From Sulfurimicrobium sp964384915 (GTDB lineage Bacteria; Pseudomonadota; Gammaproteobacteria; Burkholderiales; Sulfuricellaceae): a stretch of DNA of 64,000 nt. The stretch is taken from positions 207,415-271,414 of the forward strand of contig CAYLMA010000001.1 in NCBI GenBank assembly GCA_964384915.1, written 5' to 3'. Under the pieces are notes generated by a model. The model worked only from the letters and a program-made list of their open reading frames with translations, was not told the DNA's origin and searched no databases. Position numbers and translations under genes: made by a program. Positions within the stretch are counted from its first letter, which is position 1. Each line of letters opens with the position of its first letter. Positions 37,045 through 45,769 of the stretch are shown piece after piece.

Positions 37045-38769
37045 ATGCCTACCCTGAAACTCAAATTTGCTCTGTTGGCTTCCTCCCTGCTGGTATTGGC
37101 AGCGTGCGCGCCATTGCAGGCCAAGCAGCCCGCCGATCCAGTGGGAAAACACCAGGCCGAAGAGAAGAAACCCTCCCTGCCGAATCTGGAATTGACGGCA
37201 CAGTCACTGTATCAATATCTGGTAGGTGAAGTGGCGCTGCAACGCGGCCAGCCGGAACTGGCAGCAGAGGCACTGCTGGATTTGGCGAAACAGACCCGCG
37301 ACCCACGCCTGGCAAAGCGCGCAACGGAAACGGCGATGCAGGGGCGGCAAGCCACCCAAGCCGGCGACGCAGCATCCCTATGGCAGTCCCTCGACCCGGA
37401 TTCCGCCCAGGCCACCCAGGCTGCAGCCGCTCTGCTCGTCAATAGCGGGCGCCTGACCGAAGCACGCCCCTATCTCGAAAAACTCATCGCCGCCGAGGGC
37501 GAAAGCCGCGCCAGCGCTTTCCTCCACCTGAACCAGATGCTGGCGCGGCAACGCGACCGCGAGGCTGTACTGGCACTGGTGCAGGACCTCGCCAGACCCT
37601 ACCCGGAAAATCCGGAGGCCCATTTCTCTATTGCCCAGGCAGCATGGAGCGCCGGCAAACGCCAGGAGGCCATCGCGGAACTGAGGCTGGCCGACCGTTT
37701 GCGCCCAGGATGGGAGACCGCCGCCTTGTTCCAGGGACAGGCGCTGCAGCAGGTTTCCGCCAGCGACGCGCTGGAATTTTACCGTGCTTTTCTGCACGAT
37801 TACCCCAAGGCCCGCGAAGTGCGGCTCGCTTACGCCCGCCTGCTGGTGAGCGAAAAATCCTACCTGCAAGCCCGCGCTGAATTCCAGCGGATTCTGGATG
37901 ATGCGCCGAACAACGCCGAAGTCAGCTTTGCCGTCGGGCTGCTCGCCCTGCAGGCATCCGACCTTGATGCTGCCGACAGTTATTTGAAGCGGGCTCTTGC
38001 CGCAGGCTATAAGGACGAGAACCTGACGCATTTCTACCTTGGACAGATTGCCGAGGAGCGCAAGCAGTTGAAGCAGGCCGCCGAGTGGTTCGCGCGCGTA
38101 GGCCCGGGGGAACACCACCTCAACGCACAGATTCGTTACGCTGCCGTGCTGGCAAAACAGGGCAAACTGGACGAAGCGCGCCAGCATTTGCAGCAAGCCC
38201 AGCCCCAGAATAATGCACAGCGGACTTTGCTGATCCAGGCCGAAGCGCAATTGCTGCGTGAGGGCAAACGGCACCAGGAGGCCTTCGAGGTACTGGGAAA
38301 AGGACTGGAAAAACTGCCCAACCAGCCCGAACTACTCTACGACCACGCCATGGCAGCCGAAAAACTCAATTTGCTGGAGGTGATGGAAAAAAATCTGCGC
38401 CAGCTGATCCAGATCAAACCTGACAACGCCCACGCTTATAACGCGCTTGGCTACACTTTCGCGGAACGCGGAATTCGTCTCGAAGAAGCGCGTCAACTGA
38501 CGGAAAAGGCGCTGTCCCTGGCACCCAACGACCCCCTCATCATGGACAGCCTGGGCTGGACCCTTTTCCGCATGGGAGAACTTGACCAAGCCGTAGAATG
38601 GCTGAAAAAAGCACATGAACTCCGCCAGGATCCGGAAATTGCGGCACATCTCGGCGAAGCGCTATGGACCCAGGGCAAGCGCGATGAAGCGCGCAAGGTA
38701 TGGCAATCCGCCCTGAAACTGGCGCCTGAGAATGATGTGCTGCGTGATGTCATGCAAAAATTCAAATAG
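37045..38769 (+). CDS. TPR-repeat lipoprotein
   Basis: 574 residues. The start at 37045 gives a lipoprotein signal peptide with the lipobox LAAC, Cys at residue 21. The rest is a solenoid of TPR repeats from about residue 60 to the end (for example EAHFSIAQAAWSAGKRQEA and NAHAYNALGYTFAERGIRLEEA). It lies directly before lolB and ispE, where such TPR lipoproteins are commonly found in betaproteobacteria; it probably acts in the periplasm as a scaffold, but the partner is unknown. Confidence 0.88.
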   Translation: MPTLKLKFALLASSLLVLAACAPLQAKQPADPVGKHQAEEKKPSLPNLELTAQSLYQYLVGEVALQRGQPELAAEALLDLAKQTRDPRLAKRATETAMQGRQATQAGDAASLWQSLDPDSAQATQAAAALLVNSGRLTEARPYLEKLIAAEGESRASAFLHLNQMLARQRDREAVLALVQDLARPYPENPEAHFSIAQAAWSAGKRQEAIAELRLADRLRPGWETAALFQGQALQQVSASDALEFYRAFLHDYPKAREVRLAYARLLVSEKSYLQARAEFQRILDDAPNNAEVSFAVGLLALQASDLDAADSYLKRALAAGYKDENLTHFYLGQIAEERKQLKQAAEWFARVGPGEHHLNAQIRYAAVLAKQGKLDEARQHLQQAQPQNNAQRTLLIQAEAQLLREGKRHQEAFEVLGKGLEKLPNQPELLYDHAMAAEKLNLLEVMEKNLRQLIQIKPDNAHAYNALGYTFAERGIRLEEARQLTEKALSLAPNDPLIMDSLGWTLFRMGELDQAVEWLKKAHELRQDPEIAAHLGEALWTQGKRDEARKVWQSALKLAPENDVLRDVMQKFK

Positions 38770-38776
38770 CAGTTTC

Positions 38777-39349
38777 ATGGTCAATTTGAAATTCGCCCTG
38801 GCACTACTGGGCTTGCTATTGCTGGGGGGCTGCGCCACGCCGTCGCTCAGGCTGCCTGCCGCGACAGATGCCCAGAACACCCCTGCAGCATTCCATCTGA
38901 ACGGCCGGATCGGCGTGCAACATGACGGGCAGGGGTTTTCCGGAAACTTGAGCTGGCGGCACAATGCGGACGAAGACGAGATTCAGCTGCGCTCCCCCCT
39001 TGGACAGACCGTGGCACGCATCCAACGTAGTGCCAAAGGCGTGACGATGGACACCGCCGAAGGCCATTACACCGCACAGAGCCCGGCAGAATTAACCGAA
39101 CAGGTACTAGGCTGGCGCCTCCCGCTGGAAGGGATGCAATACTGGGTGCTCGGCCTCCCGACGCCCGATGGCGCGGTCGAAAGCGAACGCGACGACAGCA
39201 TGCGCGTTACCCGCCTGCGCCAGCAGGAGTGGAACATCGAGTACCGCGACTATCGCATGGAAGGAAATTACGTCCTGCCTTCCCGGATCGTGATGCGCAA
39301 CGACACGCTGGAGATCAAGCTAATCGTTGACAGCTGGGAACTTCCTTGA
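38777..39349 (+). CDS. lolB: Outer-membrane lipoprotein insertion receptor LolB
   Basis: 190-residue LolB, which accepts lipoproteins from LolA and inserts them into the outer membrane. Lipoprotein signal with lipobox LLGGC, Cys at residue 19, then the LolB beta-fold (FHLNGRIGVQHDGQGFSGNLSW, LEGMQYWVLGLP). The stop overlaps the TTG start of ispE, as in E. coli lolB-ispE. Confidence 0.93.
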   Translation: MVNLKFALALLGLLLLGGCATPSLRLPAATDAQNTPAAFHLNGRIGVQHDGQGFSGNLSWRHNADEDEIQLRSPLGQTVARIQRSAKGVTMDTAEGHYTAQSPAELTEQVLGWRLPLEGMQYWVLGLPTPDGAVESERDDSMRVTRLRQQEWNIEYRDYRMEGNYVLPSRIVMRNDTLEIKLIVDSWELP

Positions 39350-40182
39350 ACGACATCGCCTACCCCGCCCCAGCCAAGCTCAACCTGTTCCTTCACATAG
39401 TGGGGCGGCGCCCGGATGGATACCATCTGCTGCAAAGCGTATTCCGCCTCATCGATTACTGCGACAGTCTGCGCTTCAGCGTCCGCGATGACGGGCAGGT
39501 GATACGCAGCAGCCAACTGGCAGGCGTTGTGCCGGAACAAGATCTGGTGGTACGTGCGGCACGCCTGCTGCAGGAACACACCGGCTGCAGACTGGGCGTG
39601 GAAATCGCAGTGGAAAAACGTCTGCCGATGGGCGGCGGACTGGGCGGCGGCAGTTCCGATGCGGCCACCACCCTGCTGGCCCTGAACCGCCTGTGGCAAC
39701 TCGACCTCTCGCGTGCTGATCTGCAGCAATTGGGTTTGCAACTGGGCGCTGACGTTCCTGTGTTCATATTCGGCGAAAGCGCTTTCGCCGAGGGCGTGGG
39801 CGAACGCCTTCAGCCCATTCATCTGCCTCCGGCCTGGTATGTAGTGCTGGTTCCACCCGTTTCGGTTCCAACAGCAGAGATTTTTAGTGCGCCGGAATTG
39901 ACACGAAACACGACTTCGATCAAAATACCGCTCCTCCTGACAGCCGAATTGCGCAACGACTTGCAAGCGGTGGTTTGCGGGAAATACCCCAAGGTGGCTG
40001 AGTATCTGGACTGGCTTGGCCAACGGGGAAGAGCCAGGATGACGGGGTCAGGCGCATGCGTATTCGCGGAGTTCGACTCGGAAGACGAAGCAAGCCAAGT
40101 GCTGATGCAGAAGCCTGCCGGGTGGCAGGGTTTTGTAGCGCGCGGTTTGGACCGGCACCCGTTATGGGATTTTGCAGACTAG
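39346..40182 (+). CDS. ispE: 4-diphosphocytidyl-2-C-methyl-D-erythritol kinase
   Basis: 278-residue GHMP kinase of the MEP isoprenoid pathway: AYPAPAKLNLFLHIVGRRPDGYH at the N-terminus and the ATP motif LPMGGGLGGGSSDAATTLLAL near 90-109, plus MTGSGACVFAEF. The start is a TTG overlapping the lolB stop (TTGA). tRNA-Gln begins four bases after its stop. Confidence 0.96.
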   Translation: MNDIAYPAPAKLNLFLHIVGRRPDGYHLLQSVFRLIDYCDSLRFSVRDDGQVIRSSQLAGVVPEQDLVVRAARLLQEHTGCRLGVEIAVEKRLPMGGGLGGGSSDAATTLLALNRLWQLDLSRADLQQLGLQLGADVPVFIFGESAFAEGVGERLQPIHLPPAWYVVLVPPVSVPTAEIFSAPELTRNTTSIKIPLLLTAELRNDLQAVVCGKYPKVAEYLDWLGQRGRARMTGSGACVFAEFDSEDEASQVLMQKPAGWQGFVARGLDRHPLWDFAD

Positions 40183-40186
40183 TTTT

Positions 40187-40261
40187 TGGGGAGTCGCCAA
40201 GTGGTAAGGCACCGGATTTTGATTCCGGCATTCGTAGGTTCGATCCCTACCTCCCCAGCCA
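40187..40261 (+). tRNA. glnT: tRNA-Gln (anticodon UUG)
   Basis: 75 nt with acceptor TGGGGAG pairing CTCCCCA, G at the discriminator position and encoded CCA. The anticodon stem CCGGA/TCCGG encloses loop TTTTGAT with anticodon TTG at 40219-40221; the T-loop has GTTCGATCC. Between ispE and prs, its usual place in proteobacteria. Confidence 0.97.
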
Positions 40262-40267
40262 AATTTC

Positions 40268-40304
40268 AGGGGCGGGCATACAAACCCCGCCCCTTTGTTT
40301 TTTT
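40268..40304 (+). terminator. Terminator between tRNA-Gln and prs
   Basis: AGGGGCGGG (40268-40276) pairs with CCCGCCCCT (40286-40294), followed by TTGTTTTTTT. It would stop most of the ispE/tRNA transcript just before prs, so part of prs expression probably comes from read-through or a promoter of its own. Confidence 0.8.
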
Positions 40305-40325
40305 ATTCGCTGAGATAGGCACCTC

Positions 40326-41276
40326 ATGGCGTACGGCAGCATGATGGTTTTTACCGGCAATGCCAATCCACGGCTTGCCGAAGAAGTGGTGAAGCACCTC
40401 AATATTCATCTGGGGCGCGCTGTAGTCGGGCGCTTCTCGGATGGCGAGGTGATGGTCGAATTGCTCGAAAACGTGCGCGGCAGAGACGTTTTCGTACTGC
40501 AATCCACCTGCATGCCAACCAACGACACATTGATGGAAGTGATGGTCATGGTGGACGCGCTGAAACGCGCCTCCGCCGGGCGCATCACCGCCGCCATACC
40601 CTATCTTGGCTATGCCCGCCAGGACCGCCGCCCGCGTTCCGCACGCGTGGCCATCACCGCCAAGGTCGTGGCAAACATGCTGCAGAGCGTGGGCGTTGAC
40701 CGGCTGTTGACCATGGATCTGCATTCCGACCAGATTCAGGGGTTTTTCGACATCCCGGTGGACAACGTCTACGCCGCTCCAATCCTTCTGGGCGACATCT
40801 GGAAGCATGACCACAAGAACCTGATGGTGGTTTCGCCTGACGTCGGCGGCGTGGTACGCGCCCGTGCCTTGGCCAAGCGGCTGGAATCGGACCTGGCGAT
40901 TATCGACAAGCGCCGTCCCAAGCCCAACGTGGCCAAGGTGATGCACATCATTGGCGATGTATCGGGCCGGACCTGCATCCTGATGGACGACTTGGTGGAT
41001 ACCGCCAATACCCTGTGCGAAGCCGCATCCGCGCTCAAGGAGCACGGCGCGGAGCGGGTGCTGGCCTACTGCACCCACCCGGTACTGTCGGGCAGCGCGG
41101 TCGAGCGGGTAATGAATTCCCACCTCGATGAACTGGTGGTAACCGACACCATCCCGCTGCGCGAAGAAGCCAAACAATGCAGCCGTATTCGCCAGCTCTC
41201 GATCGCCGAACTGATGGCCGAGACGATACGCAGAATCAGCAACGAGGACTCGGTGAGTTCCTTGTTCATGGAATAG
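40326..41276 (+). CDS. prs: Ribose-phosphate pyrophosphokinase
   Basis: 316-residue Prs, making PRPP from ribose-5-phosphate and ATP. FTGNANPRLAEEV at the start, ARQDRRPRSARVAITAK, the divalent metal site DLHSDQIQGFFDIPVDN, and the PRPP loop DDLVDTANT. In the conserved order ispE-tRNA-prs-rplY-pth. Confidence 0.98.
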   Translation: MAYGSMMVFTGNANPRLAEEVVKHLNIHLGRAVVGRFSDGEVMVELLENVRGRDVFVLQSTCMPTNDTLMEVMVMVDALKRASAGRITAAIPYLGYARQDRRPRSARVAITAKVVANMLQSVGVDRLLTMDLHSDQIQGFFDIPVDNVYAAPILLGDIWKHDHKNLMVVSPDVGGVVRARALAKRLESDLAIIDKRRPKPNVAKVMHIIGDVSGRTCILMDDLVDTANTLCEAASALKEHGAERVLAYCTHPVLSGSAVERVMNSHLDELVVTDTIPLREEAKQCSRIRQLSIAELMAETIRRISNEDSVSSLFME

Positions 41277-41279
41277 CAA

Positions 41280-41341
41280 TCAGCGCTCAGCAGGTCAGCA
41301 CTCAGCTTCAAACTGAGCGCTGACCGCTGAAAGCTGATGGC
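41280..41341. repeat. Palindromic repeat (REP-like) after prs
   Basis: GGTCAGCACTCAG (41293-41305) pairs with CTGAGCGCTGACC (41313-41325) with one mismatch; smaller units of AGCGCTCAG and GCTGA repeat around it (for example CAGCGCTCAG at 41281-41290). The pattern of AGC-CTGA blocks looks like a dispersed palindromic element and may also stop or protect the prs mRNA. Confidence 0.6.
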
Positions 41342-41394
41342 TTGTTACACCGCCTGGTCGCGGGCGGTTTTTTGTACCTACTTGGAGTAATGCA

Positions 41395-42003
41395 ATGACT
41401 ATCGAATTTAACGCAACCTTGCGCACGGTGCAGGGAACGGGTGCGAGCCGCCGTCTCCGCCATGCCGGCAAAACACCCGCCATCGTCTACGGCGTAGGTC
41501 AGGAAGTATCCGTGATCGAACTGGACCACAATGAAATTTATCATGCCCTGCGCCATGAATCTTTTCACTCGTCGATCCTCACCATGAACCTGAATTCCAA
41601 AAAGGAAAAGGTTCTGCTGCGCGACTACCAGATGCACCCTTTCAAGCAACTGGTCATGCATGTGGATTTCCAGCGCGTAAACCCGAACATGAAGATTCAC
41701 ATGAAGGTGCCATTCCACTTCATCAACGCTGATGTCGCACCAGGCGTGAAGCTGACTGGCAGCACCGTGAACCACGTCAAGACCGAAGCCGACATAAACT
41801 GCCTGCCGAAGGATCTGCCCGAGTTCATTGAAGTGGATCTGTCCAACCTGGCAGCCGGTCACTCCATCCACATGTCTGAAATCAAGCTGCCCAAGGGCGT
41901 GGAATTCGTGCAACTGGCTCACGGCGACGACGCCGCAGTTGTTACCATCCCGACCCCGCGCGGCGGCACAACCGAGGCAGCAAGCGAAGAAGCAGCTTCC
42001 TGA
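41395..42003 (+). CDS. rplY: 50S ribosomal protein L25 (long, Ctc form)
   Basis: 202-residue L25/Ctc: N-terminal 5S-rRNA-binding domain (IEFNATLRTVQGTGASRRLRHAGKTPAIVYG) and a C-terminal Ctc extension. Binds 5S rRNA. GGAG lies upstream of the ATG. It follows prs and precedes pth, the typical order. Confidence 0.96.
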   Translation: MTIEFNATLRTVQGTGASRRLRHAGKTPAIVYGVGQEVSVIELDHNEIYHALRHESFHSSILTMNLNSKKEKVLLRDYQMHPFKQLVMHVDFQRVNPNMKIHMKVPFHFINADVAPGVKLTGSTVNHVKTEADINCLPKDLPEFIEVDLSNLAAGHSIHMSEIKLPKGVEFVQLAHGDDAAVVTIPTPRGGTTEAASEEAAS

Positions 42004-42030
42004 TCCGGGCGCCTCTGGCGCTAAAAACTG

Positions 42031-42065
42031 AAAAGCCCGTCAGAAAATGTATGACGGGCTTTTTT
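42031..42065 (+). terminator. Terminator after rplY
   Basis: AAAAGCCCGTCA pairs with TGACGGGCTTTT and a T-run follows. Only about 18 bp separate its end from the pth start codon, so pth may depend partly on read-through. Confidence 0.85.
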
Positions 42066-42083
42066 AATTTAAGGGACGAAAAG

Positions 42084-42689
42084 ATGCCGCCTATTCGGCT
42101 GATAGTAGGGCTCGGCAATCCCGGCCGGGAATATGAAGACACTAGACACAACGCTGGATTCTGGTGGGTGGATCGCATCGCAGCCGGCCATGGCGCCTCG
42201 CTCAATATTGACAGGAAATTCCACGGCCTGGCGGCGCGCATTCACCTCGCCGGACATGAGACATGGCTGCTGAAACCCAGCACATTCATGAACCGTAGCG
42301 GGCAGGCCGTAGGCGCACTGTCCACGTTTTACAAAATCACGCCGGAAGAAATTCTGGTGATTCATGACGAGCTCGACCTGCCGCCCGGCGAAGCCCGCCT
42401 CAAGAAAGGCGGCGGCCATGGCGGGCACAATGGCCTGCGCGACATCATCGCACACCTTGGCACTCCGGACTTCTGGCGTCTGCGCCTGGGCATCGGGCAC
42501 CCCGGTGACAAATCCCAGGTCGCGGATTTTGTGCTGCACCCGGCGCGGCGCGAGGAACAGGAACTGATTGATGCGGCCGTGGACAAGAGCCTCCCCCTGC
42601 TGCCGCAACTGCTGGCGGGCGAATTCCCGGCAGCCATGCTCAAGCTGCACACCAAGACGCCGAAGCCGTCACACCAAAAAAATGGATAA
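42084..42689 (+). CDS. pth: Peptidyl-tRNA hydrolase
   Basis: 201-residue Pth that recycles peptidyl-tRNA. LIVGLGNPGREYEDTRHNAG holds the catalytic His near residue 22; FMNRSGQAVG, HDELDLPPGEARLKKGGGHGGHNGLRD are the other signature blocks. The start at 42084 (MPPIRL) avoids reading through the terminator stem. Confidence 0.96.
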   Translation: MPPIRLIVGLGNPGREYEDTRHNAGFWWVDRIAAGHGASLNIDRKFHGLAARIHLAGHETWLLKPSTFMNRSGQAVGALSTFYKITPEEILVIHDELDLPPGEARLKKGGGHGGHNGLRDIIAHLGTPDFWRLRLGIGHPGDKSQVADFVLHPARREEQELIDAAVDKSLPLLPQLLAGEFPAAMLKLHTKTPKPSHQKNG

Positions 42690-42776
42690 GAGATCGCCTT
42701 CCTGTCAACCTAGCTTCAAGTCGCAGCGTTGATTGCTCCATGGTGGACAGCCACCGGACATTCAACGGAGGATAAG

Positions 42777-43061
42777 ATGGGTAGCCTTAGCAATGAATCT
42801 TTTGACGTTTTCCTGGATTCCTTGAAAAAAGCCGGGATTGAAATCAGCAATGAACAGGAACTGCGCGAGCGCCTCGCCGAAGCGCAGTGGTGGCGTTACG
42901 CGTTCACCACCCTGGCCTCGAATGGCCGTTCGATCGGCATCTGCTTCAAGGATCGCAACGCCGTACACAACAAATCAGAAATTTACCGCACCTTCTCGGA
43001 ATTCCAGTTTCCTGAAAACGCGGCAGCGATTTTCGACGCCAGCCTCAAATTCCATCATTGA
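42777..43061 (+). CDS. Small hypothetical protein
   Basis: 94 residues, start at 42777 with GGAGG upstream (CGGAGGATAAG). Sequence is balanced and protein-like (SFDVFLDSLKKAGIEISNEQELRERLAEAQWWRYAFTTL), without a signal peptide or membrane helix. I do not recognise a family. A terminator follows, so it is a single-gene unit between pth and rsuA. Confidence 0.65.
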   Translation: MGSLSNESFDVFLDSLKKAGIEISNEQELRERLAEAQWWRYAFTTLASNGRSIGICFKDRNAVHNKSEIYRTFSEFQFPENAAAIFDASLKFHH

Positions 43062-43089
43062 TACACAGCGGCTGCGAACCACGCACTCC

Positions 43090-43118
43090 AAAGACCCGCG
43101 CCATTGCGGGTCTTTTTA
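43090..43118 (+). terminator. Terminator after the small hypothetical gene
   Basis: AAAGACCCGC (43090-43099) pairs with GCGGGTCTTT (43106-43115), loop GCCATT, T-rich end. Confidence 0.88.
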
Positions 43119-43179
43119 TTCCCCGATAGACTGCACGCCTGGCTGATCCTTCCGATCACGGAGAAACAAGAGGCCGCTA

Positions 43180-43902
43180 TTGAGCAAACAGACCCTGGAC
43201 CGCATCCTGCAATCGCAGGGCTTCGGCACCCGCAAGGGATGCCGAAAACTGATTACTGACGGAGAAGTCGCGATTGCCGGCGAAACCGTCACCGACTATC
43301 GCGCGAGTTATGAAACCAATGGCCTGGAATTCACGCTTTTCGGCGAGCCCTGGATGTATCGTGAGCATATCTATATCGCCCTGAACAAGCCGGCCGATTT
43401 TGAATGCTCCAGAAAGACCAGCCATCATCCCGGCGTGCTGACGCTGCTCCCGGAGCAATTCACCTGGCGCGACGTGCAGCCGGTGGGCCGCCTCGACCAC
43501 GACACCACCGGCCTCTTGCTGATGTCGGACGACGGTCCCTTCATTCATGCCCAGTCGTCCCCGAAGCGGCATGTCCCGAAGATCTACATCGCCACCACGC
43601 ACGATCCGGTCACGCCGGAACTGGTCGCGCACCTGCTTTCCGGCGTGCAGCTCCACGACGAGCCCGCTCCCTTGGCGGCAGTGAGCTGCCGCGCACTGGA
43701 TGTGCACCACCTCGAAATCGTGCTGGAGCAGGGCAAATACCACCAGGTCAAACGCATGCTGGCGGCAGCCGGCAACCATTGCAGCGCCTTGCAGCGCTCG
43801 GCGATCGGCTTCCTGACTCTGGAATCCCTTGGGCTGGAAGAGGGCGAATGGTGCTACCTCGATGAAGCGCAACGTGCCCTGCTCGCCCCGGCCGCGTTAT
43901 AA
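43180..43902 (+). CDS. rsuA: 16S rRNA pseudouridine516 synthase
   Basis: 240-residue RsuA: N-terminal S4-like domain (LDRILQSQGFGTRKGCRKLITDGEVAI) and the catalytic block QPVGRLDHDTTGLLLMSDDG with the key Asp. The start is a TTG at 43180. Length and the KQGKYHQVKRM-type C-terminal motif (EQGKYHQVKRMLA) fit RsuA rather than RluE or RluB. Confidence 0.9.
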   Translation: MSKQTLDRILQSQGFGTRKGCRKLITDGEVAIAGETVTDYRASYETNGLEFTLFGEPWMYREHIYIALNKPADFECSRKTSHHPGVLTLLPEQFTWRDVQPVGRLDHDTTGLLLMSDDGPFIHAQSSPKRHVPKIYIATTHDPVTPELVAHLLSGVQLHDEPAPLAAVSCRALDVHHLEIVLEQGKYHQVKRMLAAAGNHCSALQRSAIGFLTLESLGLEEGEWCYLDEAQRALLAPAAL

Positions 43903-43954
43903 TGGCGGCCTGCTGCTTCACGCGCTGAAGCGAACTGGTCAATAAAGGAATTCC

Positions 43955-45046
43955 ATGAGTCTCAAGTGCGGTATCGTCGGCCTGCCCAACGTCGGCAAGT
44001 CCACCCTGTTCAACGCCATCACCAGCGCCGGCATCGCGGCGGAAAACTACCCTTTCTGCACCATCGAACCCAATGTCGGCATCGTCGAAGTGCCTGATCC
44101 GCGCATCGATGCGCTGGCGGAAATCGTCAAGCCGCAGAAGGTGCAGCACGCCATCATGGAATTCGTCGACATCGCCGGCCTGGTGGCGGGCGCGTCCAAG
44201 GGCGAAGGCCTGGGCAACAAGTTCCTCGCCAACATCCGCGAGACCGACGCCATCGCCCATGTGGTGCGCTGCTTTGAGAACGTCGACGTGATACACGTAG
44301 CGGGCAAGGTGGACCCGATTTCCGACATCGAGGTGATCAATACCGAACTCGCCCTGGCTGACATGGAAACAGTAGAAAAAGCCGTGCTGCGCACCAACAA
44401 GCTGGCCAAATCCGGTGACAAGGAAGCGGTGCGCATGATGGCGCTGCTGGAAAAAGTGCACGCCACGCTGGACCAGGGCCAGCCGGCCCGCAGCCTCAAG
44501 CTGGACAAGGAAGACGCAGCCCTGCTCAAACCGCTGTGCCTGATGACCATGAAACCCACCATGTACATCGCCAACGTGGACGAGGGCGGCTTCAGCAACA
44601 ATCCCCACCTCGAAAGAGTTGAACAACACGCAGCCAAGGAAGGCGCCCCCGTGGTGGCGATCTGCGCCGCCATCGAGGGCGAGATCGCCGACCTCGACGA
44701 GGCGGACAAAAAGGAGTTCCTCGCCGACATGGGCCTCGAGGAACCCGGCCTCAACCGCGTCATCCGCGCTGCCTACAAGCTGCTCGGGCTGCAGACCTAT
44801 TTCACCGCCGGCGTCAAGGAAGTGCGCGCCTGGACCATCCATGTCGGCGACACCGCCCCCCAGGCTGCCGGCGTGATCCACACTGACTTCGAACGTGGTT
44901 TCATCCGCGCCCAGACTATCGCGTATGAGGATTTCGTCGCCTGCAAGGGCGAGCAGGGCGCCAAGGAAGCCGGCAAGATGCGTTCCGAAGGCAAGGAATA
45001 TGTGGTGCACGATGGCGATGTCATGAATTTCCTGTTTAACGTCTAG
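43955..45046 (+). CDS. ychF: Redox-regulated ATPase YchF (OLA1 family)
   Basis: 363-residue YchF: G1 GLPNVGKSTLFNAIT near 8-22, DIAGLVAGASKGEGLGN, and a C-terminal TGS-like domain ending YVVHDGDVMNFLFNV. Despite the GTPase fold it prefers ATP and associates with ribosomes and antioxidant control. It follows pth/rsuA, close to its usual pth neighbour. Confidence 0.97.
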   Translation: MSLKCGIVGLPNVGKSTLFNAITSAGIAAENYPFCTIEPNVGIVEVPDPRIDALAEIVKPQKVQHAIMEFVDIAGLVAGASKGEGLGNKFLANIRETDAIAHVVRCFENVDVIHVAGKVDPISDIEVINTELALADMETVEKAVLRTNKLAKSGDKEAVRMMALLEKVHATLDQGQPARSLKLDKEDAALLKPLCLMTMKPTMYIANVDEGGFSNNPHLERVEQHAAKEGAPVVAICAAIEGEIADLDEADKKEFLADMGLEEPGLNRVIRAAYKLLGLQTYFTAGVKEVRAWTIHVGDTAPQAAGVIHTDFERGFIRAQTIAYEDFVACKGEQGAKEAGKMRSEGKEYVVHDGDVMNFLFNV

Positions 45047-45100
45047 CCCATTTGGATTAGGATTGCACTTCCTAGTTAACGGTCGAGAAAGGGAAACAAC

Positions 45101-45523
45101 ATGAAGAAACTGATTATTGCCGCCATCGCCCTGATGCTGGCCAGCCCGCTGGCTTTTGCCGGGCCGCAGCAGGAAAGGATGAAGGAATGCAACGCGAGCG
45201 CCAAGACCCAGGACCTCAAGGGGGATGCGCGCAAAGCCTTTATGAAAGACTGTCTGAGCGGCAAGGAAGCGGAAGCCGCTCCCGCCAAGACCGCACAGCA
45301 GAACAGGATGGCCGAGTGCAACAAGGAGGCCGGAGAAAAGGCGCTCAAGGGCGACGAACGCAAGAAATTCATGAGCAGCTGCCTGAGCGGCAAGGAGCCG
45401 GAAGCCGCCAGCGCCAAGACAACCCAGCAGAACAAGATGAAACAGTGCAACAAGGAAGCTGGTGAGAAGGCGCTCAAGGGTGATGAGCGCAAGAAATTCA
45501 TGAGCGACTGCTTGAAGAACTGA
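45101..45523 (+). CDS. PsiF-repeat secreted protein
   Basis: 140 residues with a signal peptide (MKKLIIAAIALMLASPLAFA) followed by three copies of a PsiF-like repeat built around Q..RM.ECN..A....LKGD.RK.FM..CLSGK. PsiF-type proteins are named for phosphate-starvation induction, but their function is unknown. The second and third repeats are nearly identical, suggesting recent internal duplication. Confidence 0.88.
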   Translation: MKKLIIAAIALMLASPLAFAGPQQERMKECNASAKTQDLKGDARKAFMKDCLSGKEAEAAPAKTAQQNRMAECNKEAGEKALKGDERKKFMSSCLSGKEPEAASAKTTQQNKMKQCNKEAGEKALKGDERKKFMSDCLKN

Positions 45524-45525
45524 TC

Positions 45526-45600
45526 ACCCAGGCGGGAATAACCGCCCGCCTGGTTTGACCAGAAAGGGGCCAGCACGGAAACGTGCCGGCCCCTTTCATT
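45526..45600 (+). terminator. Two tandem hairpins after the PsiF-repeat gene
   Basis: First CCAGGCGGG with CCGCCCGCCTGG (45528-45553), then GAAAGGGGCCAGCAC (45562-45576) with GTGCCGGCCCCTTTC (45583-45597), followed by ATTTT. The second is a likely terminator separating this gene from the hydrogenase locus. Confidence 0.75.
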
Positions 45601-45703
45601 TTGGGCCGCTTGCCCCATAAAAAAAACACATCGTCACCATACATTGATTTTTTCTGCCTCTGGTGCTAGCTTGGGGCCACTCATCAAGCGAGGGAGAGGC
45701 TTC

Positions 45704-45766
45704 ATGCTAAACCGTTGCTGCACTCGTGCCATCAGGCGCCATTCCTGTCCTTTTCATGCGCATTGA
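45704..45766 (+). CDS. Candidate 20-codon leader peptide of the hydrogenase operon
   Basis: A 20-residue frame, MLNRCCTRAIRRHSCP..., opens with an ATG four bases after GGGAGAGG, the best ribosome-binding site in the region. It carries three Cys and three His and stops (TGA) three bases before the GTG of the hydrogenase protease, which lacks a good site of its own. Translational coupling or a leader is plausible, but such a short frame could also arise by chance. Confidence 0.35.
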   Translation: MLNRCCTRAIRRHSCPFHAH

Positions 45767-45769
45767 ATC

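Noticed and set aside
37045..39349. Start of the TPR protein at 36910
   Set aside because: The longer version would hide the lipoprotein signal and extends into the divergent ABC gene; the lipobox fits the start at 37045.
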